Assembly: GCA_039920745.1 (NCBI GenBank)
Contig: JBDSDD010000029.1
Coordinates: forward strand, 62,001-126,000
Length of the DNA: 64,000 nt
Source of the DNA: Scleromatobacter sp039920745
Lineage (GTDB): Bacteria > Pseudomonadota > Gammaproteobacteria > Burkholderiales > Burkholderiaceae_C
Direction of reading: 5' to 3'
Positions within the stretch are counted from its first letter, which is position 1. Each line of letters starts with the position of its first letter. The notes beneath the pieces are model-generated. The model had not been told where the DNA came from. It did not search any database and saw only the letters and a program-made list of their open reading frames with translations. The position numbers and the translations under genes were made by a program. This document shows positions 26,257 to 33,814 of the stretch, in pieces.

Positions 26257-27537
26257 CTAGCGGATGGTGCTGACCGCGTGAAACAAGGTTCGGAAGTCCA
26301 GCGACATCGAGAAAGCCTCAATGAAATCAATGACTTGAGGTCTTCTTGCAATTTGCGCGACGGCCCGGGAATCTTCTTCGGCGCCGTAGAACCGGTTCAC
26401 GGTCGTGCAGAGCGTCGCCCGTTCTTCATGCGAAATATTCGACGCGTTGACGGCCAGCGAGAACTGGGCGACGAGTTCGCGCGCGCGCCAGCCTGGGTCG
26501 ATACCCCGATCAGGCGTGCTTCGCTCGAGGGCGATCCGCGCCAGGCGCTCGAATGCCTCGTAGGCTTGCCGACCGCAGGACCAACGCGCCAGGTCCTTGG
26601 CGTGGCCAGGGTTCGAGCGGCTGTAGCGCACGGCCCTGGCGCTCACCATGCCGCGCTGGAAGCCGTTGGCGAACTGTCGCGCGTAGCCGACGCAGCCGGG
26701 CGACACGGCAAGGCCCAGCACAAATGCGGCGACGCAGTCCATCCAGCCTTCATGGAAGGGCACCGAGATCGTCGCCTCGGGCGCTGTGATGTCAACGCCG
26801 CAAAAACCGTGAGCCACGCACTCGTGGACGGCGATGTAGGCCATCGCATGGAGATCGTCGACGGAGACGGTCTCGACGTCGAAGACGAAGCGGACATTGC
26901 GCGTGCGCATCTCGTCGTCGGGGTGCGGCGTCGTCTCGGCGTTGATCGCGAGGTTCAATTCGCCGTTGCGCGCGCCATGACCTGTGTGCATGTGCAATTG
27001 GGTCTCGAGCGCCGCGCCGCACGCCTGCTCATAGGCCTGGCCGGAGGCCTCGGCCGCGAACTTGAAGATCTCGCGCACCGCGCGGATGCAGCCGCCACGT
27101 TCGTCCATCGACTTGTTGTCGGACGCGCCGCTGGAGCGCGTCCATCGGCACGGAAGCAGGGGCGGTTGCGGCGCGGGCCGCTCGCAGCACGCAATGCAGG
27201 TGAGGTCGTCGTGCGCATCGAGGAGCACCTGGAACAACTGGCCGGCCAGGACGGAACGGCCAGCCAGTGCCGCACCTTGCTGGCGCAACTGCGTCCCGAC
27301 ACGCCCGAGATAGGCGTCGATGGCCGGCCCTTCGGCGTCGGCCTCGTCGTCGCTGCGGCGTTCCCGACCTGCACTGGCCAGTTGCCCTGTCGTGGCGTGT
27401 TGCCACGTGTCGAGCAGCGCTCTGGCGGGCCCTTCGGCCTCGAACTGCTCCAGCGGCGTTCCTGATTCCAGGATCGCCTCGGCGGCGCGCAGGCGCAAAG
27501 CCAGCGGCAGCAGCTTGGGCCACGCCACGTGGCTCAT
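26257..27537 (-). CDS. Unknown protein with zincin-like HExxxH motif (second gene of cassette)
   Basis: A 426-residue soluble protein without signal peptide. Residues 229-275 carry the interesting part: a helix with HECVAH (238-243) followed 19 residues later by HEGWMD (262-267). A His-Glu-x-x-x-His pair with a downstream Glu is the arrangement seen in some gluzincin-like metalloproteases, though the spacing is HExxxH rather than the common HExxH. A Cys cluster (CIACCE, residues 114-119, and Cys130) could bind a metal. The rest is helical and not recognised. It starts 14 bases after the upstream small gene and ends 86 bases before the winged-helix gene. Protease activity is inference. Confidence 0.7.
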   Translation of the reverse strand: MSHVAWPKLLPLALRLRAAEAILESGTPLEQFEAEGPARALLDTWQHATTGQLASAGRERRSDDEADAEGPAIDAYLGRVGTQLRQQGAALAGRSVLAGQLFQVLLDAHDDLTCIACCERPAPQPPLLPCRWTRSSGASDNKSMDERGGCIRAVREIFKFAAEASGQAYEQACGAALETQLHMHTGHGARNGELNLAINAETTPHPDDEMRTRNVRFVFDVETVSVDDLHAMAYIAVHECVAHGFCGVDITAPEATISVPFHEGWMDCVAAFVLGLAVSPGCVGYARQFANGFQRGMVSARAVRYSRSNPGHAKDLARWSCGRQAYEAFERLARIALERSTPDRGIDPGWRARELVAQFSLAVNASNISHEERATLCTTVNRFYGAEEDSRAVAQIARRPQVIDFIEAFSMSLDFRTLFHAVSTIR

Positions 27538-27551
27538 GGCGCCTGCTCCGC

Positions 27552-27953
27552 CTACCTGGAGGACTTCCTGGCGGCGGCTTTCGCCGGTGCGGGCGTCCTG
27601 GTCGCGGCCGCCGTCTTCCTGGCCGCGGCGTTCTTCGCGGCGATCGCCTTGTCGCCCCAGCGCTCGCGAATCTGCGGCAGGAGCACGTGCTGCCAGATCT
27701 GGGCCGCGACGTGGCTGGCCGCCAGGATGAGCAAGTCGACGCCGCCCATTCCGGCGCCGGCCGGCTTCACGTCCACGAAACCGATGGCCGACTTGGGCAG
27801 GGCGTCGACGTCGATATCGGCGTCGAGCGCCAACTGACGGGCGGCCGATCCGTCGATGCGCAGGTCGGACCAGGCTTCATGCACCGCATCCTGGACGTCC
27901 TTGACGCTCAGGACGGACTTGTCGCCGATCACATACTCTTCCTGACTGGTCAT
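27552..27953 (-). CDS. Small protein with histone-like Ala/Lys tail (first gene of cassette)
   Basis: A 133-residue protein. The N-terminal 65 residues are acidic (IGDKSVLSVKDVQDAVHEAW, LALDADIDVDALPK). Residues 66-97 form a glycine turn and an amphipathic or membrane-grazing helix (GGVDLLILAASHVAAQIWQHV). Residues 102-133 are a low-complexity Ala/Lys/Arg/Pro tail (AAKNAAARKTAAATR, PAPAKAAARKSSR) like the C-terminal tails of bacterial histone-H1-like proteins, suggesting nucleic-acid or polyanion contact. AGGGAGC lies seven bases upstream of the ATG. It is the promoter-proximal gene of the three. Function unknown. Confidence 0.72.
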   Translation of the reverse strand: MTSQEEYVIGDKSVLSVKDVQDAVHEAWSDLRIDGSAARQLALDADIDVDALPKSAIGFVDVKPAGAGMGGVDLLILAASHVAAQIWQHVLLPQIRERWGDKAIAAKNAAARKTAAATRTPAPAKAAARKSSR

Positions 27954-27977
27954 GAGTCGCTCCCTGAACAGGAAGCC

Positions 27978-28006
27978 AGCATCTCAAGTGCTCGAGCGTG
28001 CGTCAA
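27978..28006 (-). promoter_or_regulatory. Candidate sigma-70 promoter of the three-gene cassette
   Basis: On the minus strand TTGACG (28006-28001), a 17-base spacer, then GATGCT (27983-27978), 25 bases before the ATG at 27953. The -35 matches five of six consensus bases and the -10 three of six. Confidence 0.45.
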
Positions 28007-28266
28007 GCCGCGGCCCGGCGAGGGCGCACGCCATACAGGGCCATGTATCGCGAAATGCGCGACATCCCCCTAGGAAAACGTCGCTCCTGCCCGTGTTCGC
28101 GCGGCACTGAATGCGAATGGGTCGACCGCCTACATGGAGTTGTCACAAACCCGGCCCATAATGACTCCATTGCAGGCACGCAACCGACCGCACATTGGGC
28201 GGAACTCCAGGAACCCGTCACCTTGTGCCCGCAACCGTCTTCGTGACTCGTCACGTTGTCCGGAAG
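28007..28266. other. Intergenic stretch without a supported gene
   Basis: With its flanks this is part of a 372-base gap between the cassette and tetR. Short open frames on both strands have neither ribosome site nor family look. A GGAGT (28138-28142) and an ACTCC about 25 bases on form a minor inverted repeat. I see no tRNA-like fold. Confidence 0.4.
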
Positions 28267-28293
28267 AAAAAGCCCGCTCACAGCGGGCTTTTT
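28267..28293 (-). terminator. Strong rho-independent terminator (tetR side)
   Basis: AAAAAGCCCGC, five-base loop, GCGGGCTTTTT: a perfect 11-bp stem with T-runs in both directions. It starts 32 bases past the tetR stop on the minus strand and would also stop any plus-strand transcript. Confidence 0.9.
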
Positions 28294-28325
28294 GCTTTTT
28301 GCTTTTGGCGCGGCCTCTGGCCGGA

Positions 28326-29021
28326 TTACATCCGCGGCCAGGACCGCATCGCCGTGCGCACCGTCGCCATCAGGCTCTCGTGCGTCGCACCGTCCTTGGC
28401 CTGCATCGACATGCCCTGGTAGATGGTCGCGTAGAAGTTGGCCAGGTCCTTGGCGTCAGTGTCGGCGGGCAACTCGCCGCCGTCGATGCTGCCCTGGATG
28501 CGGCGTCCGACGCTGGCAATGGCCTCGGTGCGGCGCAGCAGCAGCGCGTCCTGCACGCGTTCGGCCGCGGCCGAGCAGTTGGTGGCGGCCATCACCACCA
28601 TGCAACCCTTGGGGTGGCACGGCTGCGTCAGCTCGTTGGCGGCTTCGGTCAACCAGCGTTCGATCGCACCGCGGGCCGACGGCTCCTCGACGAGCGCACG
28701 CGCGCCGGCGCTGCCGTAGCCCAGGGCGTAGCGCTCGATGGCTTCCAGGAACAATTGTTCCTTGTCGCCGAACGCGGTGTACAGGCTGGGTGGCGTGATG
28801 CCCATCGCGCTGGTCAGGTCGGAGATCGAGGCAGCTTCGTAGCCGCGCTCCCAGAACACATGCATCGCGGTCTCGAGGGCGGTATCGCGATCGAACGACA
28901 GTGGGCGGCCGCGCGCCTTGCGCGCCGGCTTCGCGGCGACTTCAGGCGAATCGGCGAAGCCGACGCCGCCGCTGTCCAGGGAAGGCGAGTGGCCTCCCGA
29001 TGTCTCATTCGTCTTTTTCAT
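28326..29021 (-). CDS. TetR/AcrR family repressor of the efflux operon
   Basis: A 231-residue regulator. Residues 40-90 carry the TetR helix-turn-helix (RDTALETAMHVFWERGYEAASI, then ITPPSLYTAFGDKEQLFLEA). The C-terminal ligand domain includes Cys residues in QPCHPKGCMVVMAATNCSAA, a place where related regulators sense electrophiles or small planar ligands; the ligand here is unknown. The start MKKTNETSGG at 29021 is chosen, and this ATG sits inside an operator-like sequence, which argues for autorepression. It is divergent from the RND efflux genes and is the obvious local repressor. Confidence 0.9.
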   Translation of the reverse strand: MKKTNETSGGHSPSLDSGGVGFADSPEVAAKPARKARGRPLSFDRDTALETAMHVFWERGYEAASISDLTSAMGITPPSLYTAFGDKEQLFLEAIERYALGYGSAGARALVEEPSARGAIERWLTEAANELTQPCHPKGCMVVMAATNCSAAAERVQDALLLRRTEAIASVGRRIQGSIDGGELPADTDAKDLANFYATIYQGMSMQAKDGATHESLMATVRTAMRSWPRM

Positions 29022-29035
29022 AGCGATCGATACGA
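29018..29035. promoter_or_regulatory. Imperfect TetR operator over the tetR start codon
   Basis: TCATAGCGATCGATACGA differs in two of 18 positions from the perfect palindrome at 29082-29099 and overlaps the first codon of tetR. Centre-to-centre distance to the other site is 64 bases. Confidence 0.7.
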
Positions 29036-29042
29036 AAAGCAG

Positions 29043-29071
29043 TTGACGTGCCCTTGTGGCTTGGCTACATT
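29043..29071 (+). promoter_or_regulatory. Promoter of the RND efflux operon
   Basis: TTGACG (29043-29048), 17-base spacer, TACATT (29066-29071). The predicted start near 29078 would place the perfect operator immediately downstream, a roadblock arrangement. Confidence 0.65.
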
Positions 29072-29081
29072 GTGCCATATG

Positions 29082-29099
29082 TCGTAGCGATCGCTACGA
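29082..29099. promoter_or_regulatory. Perfect 18-bp TetR operator palindrome
   Basis: TCGTAGCGATCGCTACGA is a perfect palindrome, just past the predicted -10 of the efflux promoter and between tetR and the adaptor gene. A two-mismatch copy covers the tetR start. Confidence 0.82.
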
Positions 29100-29214
29100 T
29101 AAAACTTCCAGGTCGAACAGCAAGAAGCCAGGCACCAGCCTGGTTGAGCCGCTGCTTTGTCCAAGAGTTCACAAGTACTCACTCTCAGCCTTACGCACCA
29201 TTTCAGGAGCTCCC

Positions 29215-30402
29215 ATGAACCAGGTTCCCCTCCAAGCCCGTCGCCGCCTCTGGGTCGCCGGCACCACGCTGACGGCCGTTGCCGCCGCTCTCGCCACTGT
29301 GTTCATGCTGCAGTCCGGCCCGGCCGTGGCCACGCCTTCGCCCGCCGCGCAGGCGACGCCGGTGTCCGTCGCCATCGTCGTCCAGAGCGATGTGGCCACC
29401 TGGAACGACTTCTCGGGTCGCCTGGAAGCCGTCGAACGCGTGGACATCCGCTCGCGCGTCGCGGGCACTGTCCAGGGCGTCCACTTTCGCGAAGGTGCGC
29501 TGGTCAAGGCCGGTGACCTGCTGCTGACGATCGACCCGGCGCCCTACCAGGCCGACGTCGACCGCGCCGACGCCCAGGTGTTCGCCGCCCAATCGCGCTT
29601 GGCCAACGCCAGGAGCAACTACGAGCGCTCCAAGCAACTGCTGCAGGACCACGCGATCTCGCAGCGCGAATACGACGACAGCCTCAACGCGCAGAGCGAG
29701 GCCGACGCCAACCTGCGTTCCGCGCAGGCGCAGTTGCAGACCGCACGCCTGAGCCTGGGCTACACGCAGGTGAAGGCGCCGGTGTCGGGCCGCGTCGGCA
29801 AGCTGGAGATCACCACCGGCAACCTGGTGGCTGCCGGCCCGGGCGCGCCGGTCCTGACGACGCTGGTGTCGGTCAGCCCGATCTACGCGAGCTTCGACGC
29901 CGACGAGCAGGTCGTCACGCGCGCGCTGCGCGAGCTGCCCGCGGGCGCCAGCGCACGCGCGCAGATCGAGAAGATCCCGGTGCAGATGGGCACGGTGGCC
30001 GACACCGCCACGCCGATCGTCGGCCACCTGCAACTGGTGGACAACCAGGTCGACGCCAGGAGCGGCACGGTGCGCGTGCGCGCCGTGTTCGACAACGCCG
30101 ACGGCATGCTGATGCCGGGCCAGTTCGCGCACCTGCGCATGGGCACGGTCAAGGCCGATTCGGCGCTGTTGATCAACGAACGCGCGGTCGGCACCGACCA
30201 GAGCAAGAAGTTCGTGATGGTGGTCGGCGCCGACGACAAGGCGCAGTACCGCGAAGTCACGCTCGGCGCCAACGTCGACGGCCTGCGCATCGTCAGCTCG
30301 GGCCTGAAGGCCAACGAGCGTGTGGTCGTCAACGGCCTGCAGCGCGTGCGACCCGGTTCCCTGATCGCACCCCAGATGGTCGCGATGAAGTCCGAGAACT
30401 GA
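29215..30402 (+). CDS. RND efflux periplasmic adaptor subunit
   Basis: Membrane-fusion protein that joins the inner-membrane RND pump to the outer-membrane channel; 395 residues. An N-terminal signal/anchor (residues 10-35) ends in GPAVA with no lipobox Cys. Next come the lipoyl half (VDIRSRVAGTVQGVHFREGALVKAGDLL), a helical hairpin (QADVDRADAQVFAAQSRLAN, then SNYERSKQLLQ), the second lipoyl half (LGYTQVKAPVSGRVGKLEIT) and the beta-barrel/membrane-proximal domains. AGGAG six bases upstream supports ATG 29215. MexE/BepF-like look; substrate unknown. Confidence 0.93.
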   Translation: MNQVPLQARRRLWVAGTTLTAVAAALATVFMLQSGPAVATPSPAAQATPVSVAIVVQSDVATWNDFSGRLEAVERVDIRSRVAGTVQGVHFREGALVKAGDLLLTIDPAPYQADVDRADAQVFAAQSRLANARSNYERSKQLLQDHAISQREYDDSLNAQSEADANLRSAQAQLQTARLSLGYTQVKAPVSGRVGKLEITTGNLVAAGPGAPVLTTLVSVSPIYASFDADEQVVTRALRELPAGASARAQIEKIPVQMGTVADTATPIVGHLQLVDNQVDARSGTVRVRAVFDNADGMLMPGQFAHLRMGTVKADSALLINERAVGTDQSKKFVMVVGADDKAQYREVTLGANVDGLRIVSSGLKANERVVVNGLQRVRPGSLIAPQMVAMKSEN

Positions 30403-30524
30403 CCGCCCCCCACGCTCCTGCCGTCGCTGCCCGCCCAAGGCGGAGCTCGGGTCGGCTCGGATGGTGATCCTCGCTTCCCGAGAGCTTGGCCCACAACAAC
30501 ATTGACTCACTCGTGGAGCCTCAC

Positions 30525-33500
30525 GTGAACCTTTCCAAATTCTTCATCGACCGGCCGATCTTCGCCGGCGTGCTGTCGCTGCTGATCTTTCTCGGCGGCC
30601 TGATCGCAGTACGCGGCCTGCCCGTCTCCGAATACCCCGACGTCGTGCCGCCGTCGGTGGTGGTGCGCGCGAACTATCCGGGCGCCAACCCGCAGGTGAT
30701 CGCCGAGACAGTGGCCACGCCGCTCGAGGAAGCGATCAACGGCATCGAAGGCATGCTCTACATGAGCAGCCAGGCCACCACCGACGGCCTGATGACGCTG
30801 ACCGTCACGTTCAAGCTGGGCACCGACCCGGACAAGGCGCAGCAGCTCGTGCAGAACCGCGTCTCGCAAGCCGAGGCGCGCCTGCCCGAGGAAGTAAAAC
30901 GCCTGGGCATCGTCACGATCAAGAGCTCGCCCGACCTGACCATGGTCGTCCACCTGTTGTCGCCGACCGGCCGCTACGACATGACGTACCTGCGCAACTA
31001 CGCGGTGCTCAACGTGAAGGACCGCCTGGCGCGCGTTCCGGGCGTGGGCGACGTGCAGCTGTTCGGCTCGGGTGACTACTCGATGCGCGTCTGGCTGGAC
31101 CCGCAGAAGGTCGCCAACCGCGGGCTCTCGCCGAGCGACGTCGTCGCCGCGATCCGCGGCCAGAACGTGCAGGCCGCGGCCGGCATCGTCGGCGCGTCGC
31201 CCAACCTGCACGGCATCGATGTGCAGCTGTCGGTGAACGCACAAGGCCGCCTGCAGAACGAGGACGAGTTCGGCAACATCATCGTCAAGACCAGCCCCGA
31301 CGGCGCCGTCACGCGATTGCGCGACGTCGCCCGCATCGAGCTTGGCGCCGCTGACTACTCGCTGCGTTCGCTGCTGGACAACAAGGACGCCGTCGCGGTG
31401 CCGATCTTCGCGGCGCCGGGCTCCAACGCGATCGCCATCTCCAACGGCGTGCGCGCCGAGATGGCCGAGCTGCAGAAGTCCATGCCCGAAGGCGTGAAGT
31501 ACGAGATCGTGTACGACCCGACACAGTTCGTGCGCGCCTCCATCGAATCGGTGGTGCACACGCTGCTCGAGGCCATCGCGCTCGTGGTGCTGGTCGTGAT
31601 CCTGTTCCTGCAGACCTGGCGCGCGTCCATCATTCCGCTGCTGGCCGTGCCGGTCGCGGTGGTGGGCACGTTCGGGATCATGAGCCTGTTCGGCTTCTCG
31701 ATCAACGCACTGAGCCTGTTCGGCCTGGTGCTGGCGATCGGCATCGTCGTGGACGACGCGATCGTGGTGGTGGAGAACGTGGAGCGCAACATCTCCGAGG
31801 GCCTGTCGCCGCGCGAGGCCACGTACCGCGCGATGCGCGAAGTCTCCGGCCCGATCATCGCGATCGCACTGGTGCTCGTCGCCGTGTTCGTGCCGCTGGC
31901 GTTCATCAGCGGCCTCACGGGCCAGTTCTACAAGCAGTTCGCGCTGACCATCGCCATGTCCACGGTGATTTCGGCGGTCAACTCGCTGACGCTGTCGCCG
32001 GCCCTGGCTGCGCTGCTGCTCAAGAGCCGTGACGCGCCCAAGGACGCGCTGACCCGCGGCATGGACAAGGTGCTGGGCCGCTTCTTCGCCGGCTTCAACC
32101 GCGTGTTCCAGCGCGGCGCCGGCGCCTACAGCGGTGGCGTGACGAAGGCGATCTCCAAGAAGACCGTCATGATCGGCGTCTACCTGGTGCTGGCCGCGCT
32201 GACGCTGGGTTTGTTCAAGGCCGTGCCGAGCGGCTTCGTGCCACCGCAGGACAAGCAGTACCTGATCGGTTTCGCGCAACTGCCCGACGGCGCCACGCTC
32301 GACCGCACCGAGGCGGTGATCCGCAAGATGGGCGACATCGTCGCCAAGCAACCGGGCATCGAGCACGCCATCCAGTTCCCGGGCCTGTCGATCAACGGCT
32401 TCACCAACAGCTCGAACTCCGGCATCGTGTTCGTGTCGCTGGCCGACTTCGACAAGCGCAAGGGCGCCAACCTGAGCGCCGGCGCCATCGCCCAGCAACT
32501 CAACCAGCAGTTCGCCGGCATCCAGGAAGCCTTCGTCGTGATGTTCCCGCCGCCGCCGGTGTCGGGCATCGGCACCACGGGTGGCTTCAAGCTGGAGCTG
32601 GAAGACCGCGGCTCGGTGGGCGTCAAGGGCATGGACGCCGCACTCAAGGCCTTCATGGCCAAGGCCTACGCGACGCCGGAGCTCGCGGGCATGTTCTCGA
32701 GCTTCCAGGTCAACGTGCCGCAGCTGTACGCCGACATCGACCGCACCAAGGCGCAGCAACTGGGCGTGCCGGTGACGGACATCTTCGACACGATGCAGAT
32801 CTACCTCGGCAGCCTGTACGCGAACGACTTCAACAAGTTCGGCCGCACGTACTCGGTGCGGGTGCAGGCGGACGCGGCCTACCGCGCTCGCGCCGAAGAC
32901 ATCGGCCTGTTGAAGGTGCGCTCGACGACGGGCGAGATGGTGCCGCTGTCGGCGCTGATGAAGGTGACGCCGACCTTCGGCCCGGAACGCGCGATGCGCT
33001 ACAACGGTTTCCTCGCCGCCGATGTCAACGGCGGCCCGGCGCCCGGCTATTCGTCGGGCCAGGCCAAGGACGCCATCGCGCGCATCGCCAAGGAAACGCT
33101 GCCGCCGGGCGTCACCTACGAGTGGACCGACCTGACGTACCAGGAGATCCTGGCCGGCAACTCCGCGGCGCTGATCTTCCCGATCTCGATCCTGCTGGTG
33201 TTCCTGGTGCTCGCCGCGCAGTACGAGAGCCTGACGCTGCCGCTGACCATCTTGGCTGTCGTGCCGATGGGCCTGCTCGCCGCGATGACCGGCGTGTGGC
33301 TGACGCATGGGGACGACAACGTCTTCACGCAGATCGGGCTCATGGTGCTGGTCGGGCTGAGCGCGAAGAACGCGATCCTGATCGTGGAGTTCGCGCGCGA
33401 GCTCGAGTTCGCCGGACGCACGCCGCTGCGTGCGGCGATCGAGGCCAGCCGCCTGCGCCTGCGTCCGATCCTGATGACGTCGATGGCATTCGTGATGGGC

Positions 33501-33764
33501 GTGCTGCCGCTGGTGTTGTCGTCGGGCGCCGGCTCCGAGATGCGCCATGCGATGGGCGTGGCGGTGTTCTTCGGAATGATCGGCGTGACCGCGTTCGGCC
33601 TGTTCCTGACACCGGTGTTCTACGTGCTCCTGCGCTCGCTGACCGGCAACAAGCCGCTCAAGCAGCACGGCGAAATACCTCACGACGTCGAGGCGCCAGG
33701 CGTCAACGTCGGCGGCTTCGGCGTGCAGCCGGTGCTCGCGGCACCGCGCCACCAAGACGAATGA
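30525..33764 (+). CDS. RND multidrug efflux transporter, AcrB/MexF-like
   Basis: Inner-membrane proton-driven pump of the HAE1 family, 1079 residues with the usual 12 helices and two large periplasmic loops. The start is GTG 30525 (MNLSKFFIDRPIFAGVL is the family N-terminus; GGAG eight bases upstream); the open frame further up has no support. Proton-relay residues are seen as the Asp pair in GIVVDDAIVVVENVERN and the Lys in LSAKNAILIVEFARE. The second half begins around VPSGFVPPQDKQYLIG. FPPPPVSGIGTTGGFKLEL is the porter-domain segment typical of MexF-like pumps. It is second in the TetR-controlled operon. Confidence 0.95.
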   Translation: MNLSKFFIDRPIFAGVLSLLIFLGGLIAVRGLPVSEYPDVVPPSVVVRANYPGANPQVIAETVATPLEEAINGIEGMLYMSSQATTDGLMTLTVTFKLGTDPDKAQQLVQNRVSQAEARLPEEVKRLGIVTIKSSPDLTMVVHLLSPTGRYDMTYLRNYAVLNVKDRLARVPGVGDVQLFGSGDYSMRVWLDPQKVANRGLSPSDVVAAIRGQNVQAAAGIVGASPNLHGIDVQLSVNAQGRLQNEDEFGNIIVKTSPDGAVTRLRDVARIELGAADYSLRSLLDNKDAVAVPIFAAPGSNAIAISNGVRAEMAELQKSMPEGVKYEIVYDPTQFVRASIESVVHTLLEAIALVVLVVILFLQTWRASIIPLLAVPVAVVGTFGIMSLFGFSINALSLFGLVLAIGIVVDDAIVVVENVERNISEGLSPREATYRAMREVSGPIIAIALVLVAVFVPLAFISGLTGQFYKQFALTIAMSTVISAVNSLTLSPALAALLLKSRDAPKDALTRGMDKVLGRFFAGFNRVFQRGAGAYSGGVTKAISKKTVMIGVYLVLAALTLGLFKAVPSGFVPPQDKQYLIGFAQLPDGATLDRTEAVIRKMGDIVAKQPGIEHAIQFPGLSINGFTNSSNSGIVFVSLADFDKRKGANLSAGAIAQQLNQQFAGIQEAFVVMFPPPPVSGIGTTGGFKLELEDRGSVGVKGMDAALKAFMAKAYATPELAGMFSSFQVNVPQLYADIDRTKAQQLGVPVTDIFDTMQIYLGSLYANDFNKFGRTYSVRVQADAAYRARAEDIGLLKVRSTTGEMVPLSALMKVTPTFGPERAMRYNGFLAADVNGGPAPGYSSGQAKDAIARIAKETLPPGVTYEWTDLTYQEILAGNSAALIFPISILLVFLVLAAQYESLTLPLTILAVVPMGLLAAMTGVWLTHGDDNVFTQIGLMVLVGLSAKNAILIVEFARELEFAGRTPLRAAIEASRLRLRPILMTSMAFVMGVLPLVLSSGAGSEMRHAMGVAVFFGMIGVTAFGLFLTPVFYVLLRSLTGNKPLKQHGEIPHDVEAPGVNVGGFGVQPVLAAPRHQDE

Positions 33765-33814
33765 AGAGTGATGTGCGCGGCCCCGGTCGCGCACCGCAAC
33801 GCAAAGGAAATGTC

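Noticed and set aside
28134..28260. Possible tRNA-like or small-RNA stretch
   Set aside because: Could not fold an acceptor stem with T-loop; only short pairings.
28003..28281. 92-residue minus-strand open frame in the gap upstream of the cassette
   Set aside because: No ribosome site or motif; it runs over the strong terminator at 28267-28293.
30507..33794. 1095-residue open frame antisense to the RND pump gene
   Set aside because: His/Arg/Gln-rich composition and no motif; it is the mirror of a GC-rich coding strand.
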